The position numbers and the translations under genes were made by a program. Of a DNA stretch of 64,000 nucleotides, positions 57,476 to 64,000 are shown piece by piece. Position 1 is the stretch's first letter, and every line of letters starts with the position of its first letter. The DNA is from Streptomyces caniscabiei (GTDB lineage: Bacteria; Actinomycetota; Actinomycetes; Streptomycetales; Streptomycetaceae), in the NCBI RefSeq assembly GCF_014930365.1, contig NZ_JABXWI010000021.1:1-64000 (forward strand). The letters are read 5' to 3'. The notes below the pieces were generated by a model. The model saw only the letters and a program-made list of their open reading frames with translations, did not search any database and had not been told where the DNA came from.

Positions 57476-57721
57476 GCGCCCCCAGCCGCGCCCACGACCG
57501 ACCGCGGCGGCCGATGCCCCACCGCGCACAGTCGAGACGTGCGAGTCGCCTGTTCTCGCGTCCGGGCGGCGACTTCGTCGGCGGCACATGAACAGCTCTC
57601 GGCAGCGGTGCAGACCATCCGTCGAGCGGGCTCGTGCTGCCGCACCAACGGCTTGGAATCGCAGGGCTGTTGCCTCAGAGCCTGTCCCTCGGATGGTCGG
57701 CCCTGCGTCGGTCGGGTGTGG

Positions 57722-58336
57722 TCAGGCTTCTGGGCTCAGTCCCGTCGGCTGATCGCTGCTGCCGTGCGCCAGCGAAGCGAGGATTTCCTTGCGGCAGACA
57801 TCGAGGATTTCGTCCGCCAGCGGAGAATCGTCGGGGCATGCCCGCGACAACATGATCGCTCCGATCGAATGGGCGAGCATGTCGAGCACCATGGCGCGAT
57901 CCGCGCGTCGGTCCTGGTCCGCATCCCCCGGTGTGTCGCCCGGGGCCTGAAGGGCCGTCAGCAGGTTCTCGATCCCGGCTGCGAACTCTGTTCTGATGCC
58001 CGCCGGCTGGCGTGCGGCGTCGCCGCTGAGGGCCGCGATGGTGCAGCCCTCGCCGCGCCCGTCGCGATGCTCCCGGGAGACGTAGCTCTCGACGAACGAG
58101 GCGGGATCCAGACCTTCTGTCCGTGCCGCGGTCTGCGAGAGCCCGTTCGCGGACGCTTCGGCCATCAGGTCGGCCTTGGAGTGGAAGTGCTTGTAGAACC
58201 CGCCGTGAGTGAAGCCGGCGGTCGCCATCAGTTCCGCCACGCCGACACCGTCATAGCCGCGCTCGCGGAACAGCCTGGCGGCTGTCGCGACGATGTGCGC
58301 ACGGTTCTGCTCCGCCTGTGCCCTGGTGACCCGCAT
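57722..58336 (-). CDS. TetR-family repressor
   Basis: 204 residues from ATG at 58336 (MRVTRAQAEQNRAHIVATAA; GGAAGG upstream). The longer frame starting at 58399 would begin inside the operator palindrome and is rejected. N-terminal HTH: ARLFRERGYDGVGVAELMA then TAGFTHGGFYKHFHSKADL. The C-terminal domain has YVSREHRDGRGEGCTIAALS, typical of TetR proteins of the AcrR/RutR-like kind regulating oxidoreductases. It is divergent from the alpha/beta hydrolase at 58470, with two operator-like sites between them. It is the likely controller of the ACGATCGT regulon including the SDR and the ene-reductase. Confidence 0.9.
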   Translation of the reverse strand: MRVTRAQAEQNRAHIVATAARLFRERGYDGVGVAELMATAGFTHGGFYKHFHSKADLMAEASANGLSQTAARTEGLDPASFVESYVSREHRDGRGEGCTIAALSGDAARQPAGIRTEFAAGIENLLTALQAPGDTPGDADQDRRADRAMVLDMLAHSIGAIMLSRACPDDSPLADEILDVCRKEILASLAHGSSDQPTGLSPEA

Positions 58337-58380
58337 GTCCGGCCGCCCCTTCCACGGTCGACGCTCGACGGTCAAGCATA

Positions 58381-58404
58381 CATAGATGTCGATCGACATC
58401 TATG
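58381..58404. promoter_or_regulatory. Perfect 24-bp palindrome, TetR operator
   Basis: Each half is CATAGATGTCGA followed by its exact reverse complement. It lies 45 bp upstream of the TetR start (58336) and 66 bp upstream of the hydrolase start (58470), an ideal autoregulatory divergent operator. Confidence 0.8.
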
Positions 58405-58418
58405 AGGTTGACTTTTTA

Positions 58419-58435
58419 AATTACGATCGTCATCG
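58419..58435. promoter_or_regulatory. Second operator-like site, ACGATCGT core
   Basis: AATTACGATCGTCATC, core 58423-58430, is 35-50 bp upstream of the hydrolase start codon and just downstream of the 24-bp palindrome. Same core as upstream of the SDR and the ene-reductase. Confidence 0.5.
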
Positions 58436-58469
58436 TATTACTCATCGCCCACCAGAAAGGCTCAAGGCC

Positions 58470-59309
58470 ATGAGTGACACGCATGCGACCGCACCCACTC
58501 AGTACATCGAGGTCGACGGCGACCGCTTCGCCTACCGCCGCTGGGGCAAGCCCTCCGGCGTCCCGATCTTCCTCGTCCAGCACCTCCGCGGGGGAATGGA
58601 CCACTGGGACCCCCTGCTCACCGACGGCCTGGCCGAAGGCCGCGAGGTCATCCTGTTCAACGGGCGCGGCATCGCCTCCTCATCCGGCACGCCGCGCAAC
58701 CGGATGGAGGACATGGCCGACGACATCGCCGCGGTCATCCGGGCGCTGGGGCTGGAGCAGGTCGATCTGCTCGGCTTCTCGATCGGCGGTTGGCAGGCGG
58801 AGGAGGTCGCGCTGCGCCACCCCCGGCTGGTGCGCAAGCTCCTCCTGCTCGGCACCGGCCTCCGAGGCGGGGACCCGACGATCGACCCCAAGGTGCCCGA
58901 GGTGGCGACGAATCCGGTCCCCACCGTGGAGGACTTCCTCTTCCTGTTCTTCGGCCGCTCACAAGCCGCCGTCGAAGCGGGCCGGGCCTTCTGGGAGCGA
59001 CGCCACCAGCGGGTCGACCAGGACCCGCCGAGCTCGCTCGAAGTCGCACAGGCGCAGCTCGAAGCGGTTGCCGCCTACGCCGAACCCCTGCCCGGCGAGA
59101 ACCCCTACGCCTACCTGAACGCGATCACCCAGCCCACGTTGGTCCTCAACGGCGAGAACGACGTGATGATCGCCTCGATCAACTCCTGGCACCTCGCCCA
59201 GAACATCCCCGACGCCCAACTGCTGATCTACCCCGACGCCGGGCACGGAGCGCACTTCCAGTACCCCGAGCGGTTCCTGAAGCACGCCCTCCAGTTCCTC
59301 GACGAGTAA
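58470..59309 (+). CDS. Alpha/beta hydrolase
   Basis: 279 residues, ATG at 58470 (GAAAGG upstream). An earlier in-frame ATG at 58386 lies in the operator and is rejected. Motifs: the oxyanion-hole segment FLVQHLRGGMDHW, nucleophile Ser in GFSIGGWQAE (near 108), Asp in LNGENDVMIA and His in YPDAGHGAHFQYP. Close in layout to the hydrolase at 62052-62924, so the two are probably paralogues. Divergent from the TetR gene, so likely repressed by it. Substrate unknown; chloroperoxidase-like or ester hydrolases share this architecture. Confidence 0.9.
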   Translation: MSDTHATAPTQYIEVDGDRFAYRRWGKPSGVPIFLVQHLRGGMDHWDPLLTDGLAEGREVILFNGRGIASSSGTPRNRMEDMADDIAAVIRALGLEQVDLLGFSIGGWQAEEVALRHPRLVRKLLLLGTGLRGGDPTIDPKVPEVATNPVPTVEDFLFLFFGRSQAAVEAGRAFWERRHQRVDQDPPSSLEVAQAQLEAVAAYAEPLPGENPYAYLNAITQPTLVLNGENDVMIASINSWHLAQNIPDAQLLIYPDAGHGAHFQYPERFLKHALQFLDE

Positions 59310-59417
59310 GCAGCCGCGCGCGAAAGACGAACGGCACGCCCTCGGCCGACGGTTTCGCGGTCATCGACCCGCGGCGGCGAGGAAGTCGATACGCACGGGC
59401 AGCAGTCGCGTCCGACA

Positions 59418-59794
59418 GCCCTGGTGACCCGGCGCCAACCTTGGCATCGGTAAGGCATTCGCGGACGAGCCCCTCGACCGCGGTGCGAACCAATGCGTAC
59501 GTGGCTGTCCGCGATGTCGCCACATCACGGACCCGCGGCTCACGCCCGTCGCGCGGCGGTGCCTTCGTCAACATGCTCTCGGTCGCCTCGTGGGCGGCTT
59601 ACCCCGTAGCCGCGACGTACAGCGCGTCGAAGGCAGCCGCGTGGAGCTACACCAACGCCGCAAGGCAGCAGCTCAAGACCCAGGGGACCTAAGTCGTCGC
59701 CGTCCACGTCAGGCCGGTCGACACCGACATGCAGGCCGGCCCGGACGTCGCCAAGACCCCTCCCGCCGGCGTGGCCCGCAGCCACGAACAATAA
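59418..59794 (+). pseudogene. Degraded short-chain dehydrogenase
   Basis: The start resembles an SDR N-terminus after repair of frameshifts (TG-ANLGIGKAFADE, then YVAVRDVA). The middle is missing. The active-site part GGAFVNMLSVASWAAYPVA, YSASKAAAWSYTNAARQQLK is intact but is followed by an in-frame TAA (59690-59692) and then VVAVHVRPVDTDMQAGPDVA to a final TAA at 59792. Deletion, frameshifts and a premature stop together show a dead gene. Confidence 0.75.
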
Positions 59795-59799
59795 AAAAA

Positions 59800-59818
59800 A
59801 TCACGATCGTAATGTAAT
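59800..59818. promoter_or_regulatory. Operator-like ACGATCGT site upstream of the ene-reductase
   Basis: ATCACGATCGTAATGTAAT, core 59803-59810, in an AT-rich promoter region about 100 bp upstream of the OYE gene. Matches the sites at 55670 and 58420. Confidence 0.55.
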
Positions 59819-59909
59819 TCATTCACGCTCATGGCGGATGCCTCATCGGATGCACAGCCCAGAACGCCGGCTCCCGTATGCCCGCCACCGACCACTTGAG
59901 GAACCACGC

Positions 59910-60977
59910 ATGCTCGACAACCTGTGGACCCCGACCGTCGCGGGCAAGATCTCCCTGCCGCACCGTCTGGCGATGTCCCCCCTGACCCGCAGCCGGGCCA
60001 CCCCGGACGGCGTGCCGACCGATCTCAACGCGGAGTACTACGCCCAGCGCGCCTCGCACGCCCTCATCATCACCGAGGGCACCCAGCCGTCCGCCGACGG
60101 CCAGGGCTACCCGGTGACGCCGGGCATCTACACCGACGAGCACATCGCCGGCTGGCGCAAGGTCACCGACGCCGTGCACCAGGCCGGCGGACGCATCGTC
60201 ATCCAGCTCATGCATGTCGGGCGCATCTCCCACCCCGACAACACCCCCCACCGACGACAGCCGGTGGCCCCCTCCGCGATCAAACCGGCAGGCCAGATGT
60301 TCACCGGCGCTGGGATGCAGGAGATGCCGGAGCCGCGCGCGCTGTCCACCGAGGAGGTCGCCGCGACGGTCGACGACTTCCGCCGCGCCGCCGCGGCCGC
60401 CATCGCGGCCGGCGCCGACGGCGTCGAGATCCACGGCGCCAACGGCTACCTGGTCCACCAGTTCCTGGCCAACAGCACCAACCAGCGCACCGACCTGTAC
60501 GGCGGCTCCCTCGACAACCGCATCCGCTTCGCGGTCGAGGTCGCCAGCGCCGTGGCCGACGAGATCGGGGCCGGCCGCACCGGCATCCGGCTCTCCCCCG
60601 GCAACCCCTTCCAGCTCGGCGACCTCGCCGAGGACGACACCCACGAGCTCTACCCGCACCTCGTGCGCGCCCTCGCCCCCCTCGGCCTCGCCTACCTGCA
60701 CCTCGCCCACGGCGGCGACGATCAACTCCTGGGCACACTGCGCGAGTTGTGGCCCCACACACTGATCCTCAACCGCGCCGGCACCGACATCGCCACCCGC
60801 ACCAAGGACATCGACAACGGCATCGCCGATGTCATCACCGTGGGCTCGATGGCACTCGCCAACCCCGACCTGGTCGAGCGCATACGTGCAGGCGCCCCCC
60901 TGAACACCCCCGACCCCGCCACCTTCTACGGCGGCGGCGCGGCCGGGTACACCGACTACCCCACCTACACCGCCTGA
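59910..60977 (+). CDS. Old Yellow Enzyme-family alkene reductase (NADH:flavin oxidoreductase)
   Basis: 355 residues, ATG at 59910 with GAGGA upstream; a longer frame from 59838 is unlikely. FMN-binding TIM barrel: LPHRLAMSPLTRSRA at the N-terminus, HVGRISHP, the substrate-binding HGAN pair (VEIHGANGYLVHQFL), NQRTDLYGGSLDNRIRF and phosphate-binding ITVGSMALANPDLV. Reduces activated C=C bonds such as enones at the expense of NAD(P)H. Its upstream operator matches those of the SDR and hydrolase, so these probably form an electrophile-responsive set. A role in polyketide tailoring is possible but unsupported. Confidence 0.93.
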   Translation: MLDNLWTPTVAGKISLPHRLAMSPLTRSRATPDGVPTDLNAEYYAQRASHALIITEGTQPSADGQGYPVTPGIYTDEHIAGWRKVTDAVHQAGGRIVIQLMHVGRISHPDNTPHRRQPVAPSAIKPAGQMFTGAGMQEMPEPRALSTEEVAATVDDFRRAAAAAIAAGADGVEIHGANGYLVHQFLANSTNQRTDLYGGSLDNRIRFAVEVASAVADEIGAGRTGIRLSPGNPFQLGDLAEDDTHELYPHLVRALAPLGLAYLHLAHGGDDQLLGTLRELWPHTLILNRAGTDIATRTKDIDNGIADVITVGSMALANPDLVERIRAGAPLNTPDPATFYGGGAAGYTDYPTYTA

Positions 60978-61202
60978 CCGGAGCGCCCGGCGCCCGGGGG
61001 AGCTGTCTCCCTCGGGCGCTTCCGCGTACGCGCGGCGCGGCCAGGCAGCGGTGCAGACGCGCTCGCGAGGCGGGCGCGTCTGCCGGCGATGACGACGAAG
61101 TCCCACCCAAGATCAAATGCCGACCATAATATTACGTGCGTCAGACCACACCTTAGGATGGGATGCAAGGCAATGGCCCGGCGGAGTTGACGGAGGAACC
61201 CT

Positions 61203-61796
61203 GTGGCGCGCTACACCAAGGAGCACAAGCAGGTGACGCGGCAGCGGATCATCGAGACCGCCGGTCACCGGTTCAAGCAGGACGGCATCGACGGCTCCGG
61301 CATCTCCACGCTGATGTCCGACGCCGGACTCACCAACGGAGCCTTCTACGCCCACTTCGAGTCCAAGGACGACCTCGTCGCCCACGTCGTCGCCGAGCAG
61401 CTGCGCGCGCAGGTGAAGCAGTACGACGCGCTGCGGCCCGGTCGCGAGGGACTGGAAGATTTCATCCGCGCGTATCTGTCGCCCGAGCACCGGGACAACC
61501 CCGGCGACGGTTGCCCGTCCGCCGCCCTGCTCGACGAGATCGGCCGCTGCGGTGACGCGACCAAGGACGCCTACACCGACGGCGCCAAGGCCATCCTCGA
61601 CGAGCTCGCCGCCCGCCTGGCACCCGAGGATCCCCAGTCCGCCCGCGGTCAGGCCATCGGGCTCTACACCATGGCCGTGGGCACGCTGCAGCTGTCCCGC
61701 GCGCTCTCCGACCGGGAGTTCTCCGACGAGGTGCTCGAGCAGGGAACCGAGAACATCCTCGCCTTGGCGCGGTGCCCGTCAATACCGGCCGGGTGA
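61203..61796 (+). CDS. TetR-family regulator
   Basis: 197 residues, GTG at 61203 with GGAGGAACC upstream. HTH: AGHRFKQDGIDGSGISTLMS then DAGLTNGAFYAHFESKDDLV. The C-terminal region has YLSPEHRDNPGDGCPSAALL. Strongly similar to the partial TetR at 63637. AT-rich TAATATTA at 61127-61134, followed by ACGTGCGT, may be its own operator. Upstream gap 60978-61202 is otherwise featureless. Confidence 0.9.
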   Translation: MARYTKEHKQVTRQRIIETAGHRFKQDGIDGSGISTLMSDAGLTNGAFYAHFESKDDLVAHVVAEQLRAQVKQYDALRPGREGLEDFIRAYLSPEHRDNPGDGCPSAALLDEIGRCGDATKDAYTDGAKAILDELAARLAPEDPQSARGQAIGLYTMAVGTLQLSRALSDREFSDEVLEQGTENILALARCPSIPAG

Positions 61797-61976
61797 CCAC
61801 CTCGTAAGGGCCAGGACGCCGGTGCCGCGCACCCGCGTTTCCGTGCTGGTCCTGGGTCCGGCGCCCGGACGGGAGGGACGTCAGCCACACCGGTCTCCGC
61901 ATCGGCATCCCGCACGACGACCGCCTCGGTGCCGTACGGCCGAGAAGCGGGCAGGTCAGTGACGTCGAACAAGCGA

Positions 61977-62011
61977 CAGAGCCGTGACGCCCACCATGCG
62001 TCACGGCTCTG
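61977..62011. terminator. Bidirectional hairpin terminator
   Basis: Perfect 13-bp inverted repeat (CAGAGCCGTGACG and complement) with a 9-nt loop, between the convergent ends of the TetR gene (61796) and the alpha/beta hydrolase (62052). Confidence 0.75.
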
Positions 62012-62051
62012 ACCCACGTCCTCGGTCCGTACGCCGACCGCACCGCGGCCC

Positions 62052-62924
62052 CTACGGCCGGCCGAAGAACTCGAGAGCCGTCGGCACGAACTGCTCGTGG
62101 TACTGGAAGATGCCGCCGTGGCCGCCGTCGGGGTAGATCACCAGCTCGGAGTTCGGCAGTCGCCGGTCCATGTCGTACGAGTTCGACGTCGGAACCATCC
62201 TGTCGTCGTCACCGTTGGCGACGAGCACGGGCTGCTGGATGCGGGAGAGATCCTGCGGCTGTGCCAGCCCCCAGCGGTGGATGGCTTTGAGCTGGGAGAA
62301 GTAGGAGGTGAGGCGGATCGCCTTGTCCCGGTCCTTGGTGCGCTCCTTCAGGCGGGCCAGGAACTGCTTGCCGGCCCGAATCCCGTTCGGGGTGCGGGTG
62401 AAGAAGAGGAACTGCTTCACGTCCTGAAGGGTGAGCAGTGCCCGGAGGGTGTCGTAGTGCGAGATCCGGGTCACGTTCTTGATGCCCTCGCCGCCGGCCG
62501 GACCGGTGCCCGCGAGGATCAGCCTGCGGATGAGCTGCGGGTCGGTCTCGGCGATCACCTGGGCGATCATGCCGCCCATCGAGAAGCTGAGGACGTCGAC
62601 CTGCTCGAAGCCCAGCGCCCGGATGAAGGTGACGGCGTCCTTGGCCATCTCCTCGATGGTCTTCGGCGTCACGCCGCTGGACGCGCCCACGCCCCGGTTG
62701 TCGAACGTGATCACCCGGTGCTTGGTGGCGATGCCGTCGACGACCCGGGGGTCCCAGTTGTCGAGGACCGCGGCGAGGTGGGTGATGAAGATGACCGGCA
62801 TACCGGTCCGGGGGCCGAGGTCGCGGTAGGCGAAGGTCACTCCGTCGGCGGTGACGGTGCGGGTCTGCGCGTGCTTGTACGACGTCACCACGTCGCCGTC
62901 GTTTCGTGTTTCGCGTGCGTTCAC
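62052..62924 (-). CDS. Alpha/beta hydrolase (paralogue of 58470)
   Basis: 290 residues from GTG at 62924, chosen for AAGGG 8 nt upstream; the frame extends to 63071 but that stretch is low-complexity and Arg/Pro-rich. Motifs: FITHLAAVLDNWDP, nucleophile Ser in LSFSMGGMIAQ (near 130; Ser replaces the first Gly of GxSxG), Asp in VANGDDDRMVP, His in YPDGGHGGIFQYH. Same architecture and many identical blocks as the other hydrolase. Convergent with the TetR gene. An 18-bp palindrome about 180 bp upstream may control it. Confidence 0.88.
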   Translation of the reverse strand: MNARETRNDGDVVTSYKHAQTRTVTADGVTFAYRDLGPRTGMPVIFITHLAAVLDNWDPRVVDGIATKHRVITFDNRGVGASSGVTPKTIEEMAKDAVTFIRALGFEQVDVLSFSMGGMIAQVIAETDPQLIRRLILAGTGPAGGEGIKNVTRISHYDTLRALLTLQDVKQFLFFTRTPNGIRAGKQFLARLKERTKDRDKAIRLTSYFSQLKAIHRWGLAQPQDLSRIQQPVLVANGDDDRMVPTSNSYDMDRRLPNSELVIYPDGGHGGIFQYHEQFVPTALEFFGRP

Positions 62925-63636
62925 GGTCGTGCCCTTCGATGTGTGGGTTACCGCCGGTTGCGCCAACCTCTTCTTCCTCACGGATGGGCGCGGAGCGGAT
63001 CCCAGGATTCCCGGCTGCGACTGCAGTCCGGTGTCGGCGGCCAGAGGAGGCCCCGGATGGCGAGAACCCACTGGATCAGGCTCCCGGACAACCCGTCGAC
63101 CATTGAAGTATGATCATACTTCTATCGAGGTGCAAGTGGCGGGCCGAACGAGATGCACAACGGTGGAATCACAGGTTCCGCCTGGCACGTGAGACCAGTC
63201 GGGCGGCATGCCGAGGTCCTGGAGGACGGCGAACAGTGTGGACGGCCCCGGTTCGGCCTGGCGGGCGCGACTGGCATGCACGTCCGCCCCAGCCTGAACC
63301 TCGAACTGCCGCAGCGTTCACCCGTGCTCCTGCGCAGCCGCCCTGGACGAAGGGACAGCCCCCCGACTACGCCGCGCCGGCTTCACGCCGAGTAGGGGCG
63401 ACCTGGGTCGACAGGGGGCCTTCATGGCGAGCGGAGACCGCGACCAGACGCGGACCCGCGTGCGGGCCAGCAGTACGGACGGACATGCGCGGCGCGGACC
63501 GAGAGGCGGAGCGGACACCGCAGCGAGGGCGCCGGAGTCCGAGGTTTACGAGGTTATTGAATTACGTTCACAATACAATACATTGGAGGAGCCGCTGGAG
63601 GGCGAGTGGCCCACCCGGCACGCAGAGGAGTGTGCG
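62925..63636. other. Intergenic region with operators
   Basis: 712 bp between the divergent hydrolase (start 62924) and TetR (start 63637). Holds the palindrome at 63105-63122 and an AT-rich patch at 63550-63585. No protein in 63125-63540 looks real in any frame. One short minus-strand stretch near 63110-63240 (LFAVLQDLGMPPDWSHVPGG) could be a gene remnant but I cannot place it. Confidence 0.4.
63105..63122. promoter_or_regulatory. Perfect 18-bp palindrome, putative operator
   Basis: GAAGTATGATCATACTTC, exact dyad symmetry, in an AT-rich island 181 bp upstream of the hydrolase start codon. Typical of a TetR/MarR-type operator; its core (ATGATCAT) differs from the ACGATCGT family. Confidence 0.7.
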
Positions 63637-64000
63637 GTGCGATACAGGCAAGAGCACAAGCAGGCCACCAGGCAGAGGATCATCAAGACGGCCGGCCGCC
63701 GCTTCAAGGGGGACGGCATCGACGGCTCGGGCATCGCGGCGGTCATGAGGGACGCGGGGCTGACCAACGGCGCCTTCTACACCCACTTCACGTCCAAGGA
63801 CGACCTGGTGGCCACGACGATCGCCGACCAGCTGCAGGCACAGAACGCGAGCATCGTCGCGCACGCGGAGCCAGGCCGCGCGGGCCTCGAACAGATCGTG
63901 CGCTGGTACCTGTCCCCCTGGCACCGCGACAGCCGCGACACCGGCTGCCCCTCCGCCGCCCTGCTCGACGAGATAGGGCGCTGCACACACCCGACCAAGC
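63637..64000 (+). CDS. TetR-family regulator, C-terminus outside window
   Basis: 121 residues visible from GTG at 63637 with AGAGGAG 6 nt upstream; the frame is open to the right edge. HTH: AGRRFKGDGIDGSGIAAVMR then DAGLTNGAFYTHFTSKDDLV; then YLSPWHRDSRDTGCPSAALL. Most positions agree with the regulator at 61203, so this is a paralogue or recent duplicate. The upstream patch TTGAATTACGTTCACAA (about 63557-63573) resembles an imperfect operator. Confidence 0.88.
   Translation, partial: MRYRQEHKQATRQRIIKTAGRRFKGDGIDGSGIAAVMRDAGLTNGAFYTHFTSKDDLVATTIADQLQAQNASIVAHAEPGRAGLEQIVRWYLSPWHRDSRDTGCPSAALLDEIGRCTHPTK

Overview
The window is very GC-rich actinomycete DNA, almost certainly from a Streptomyces or close relative. 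It shows strongly G/C-biased third codon positions, frequent GTG starts, rare TTA leucine codons confined to a regulator, and giant modular type I polyketide synthase (PKS) genes. About 1-53.4 kb is part of a macrolide-type biosynthetic gene cluster that continues beyond the left edge. About 53.4-64 kb is a flank of broken genes followed by an oxidoreductase/hydrolase/TetR neighbourhood that looks unrelated to the PKS.

PKS region, minus strand, in order of transcription: 52412-45714 (one KS-AT-DH-ER-KR-ACP module, malonyl AT), 45619-38972 (one KS-AT-DH-ER-KR-ACP module, methylmalonyl AT), a LAL/LuxR activator with two TTA codons (38669-35946), a small unknown protein, crotonyl-CoA carboxylase/reductase, KAS III, P450, a small beta-rich protein (30723-30193), then three colinear PKS genes. 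These are 30104-20985 (KSQ loading module plus module 1), 20988-9589 (modules 2 and 3) and 9552-1 (modules 4, 5 and the start of 6, cut by the window edge). A plus-strand SDR (31039-31764) and a plus-strand type II thioesterase (52665-53420) lie within or at the border.

Reading the domains gives a propionate starter (KSQ with methylmalonyl AT). M1 is malonyl with KR and a dead DH. M2 is methylmalonyl with an A-type KR. M3 is malonyl and fully reducing. M4 is malonyl with no reduction, leaving a ketone. M5 is methylmalonyl with an A-type KR carrying the extra His. M6 starts with an AT sequence identical to that of M3 (malonyl). The early chain is therefore ethyl-CHOH-CH2-CHOH-CHMe-CH2-CH2-CO-CH2-CHOH-CHMe-. 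A ketone flanked by suitably spaced hydroxyls is the pattern used to make the spiroacetal of the oligomycin/rutamycin/ossamycin/cytovaricin class. The 176-residue beta-rich protein encoded directly upstream of the loading PKS gene is the best candidate for a spiroacetal cyclase of the OssO/OlmO kind. The Ccr/KAS III pair would supply ethylmalonyl-CoA (or a longer 2-alkylmalonyl-CoA) for a later module of that scaffold.

AT and KS segments in several modules are near-identical copies of one another, and some sit in patches of different codon usage. This is the signature of recent intra-cluster gene conversion.

Right flank: 53.8-55.6 kb is a gene graveyard, with a sigma-factor-like pseudogene, a threonine aldolase tail, an IS5-family transposase remnant and an aldo/keto reductase fragment. 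From 55.7 kb come an SDR, an enoyl-CoA hydratase-like protein, TetR, alpha/beta hydrolase, a broken SDR, an OYE-type ene-reductase, TetR, a second alpha/beta hydrolase and a third, partial TetR. Three promoters here share an ACGATCGT-centred site, which suggests one TetR regulon. No rRNA, tRNA or CRISPR was seen.
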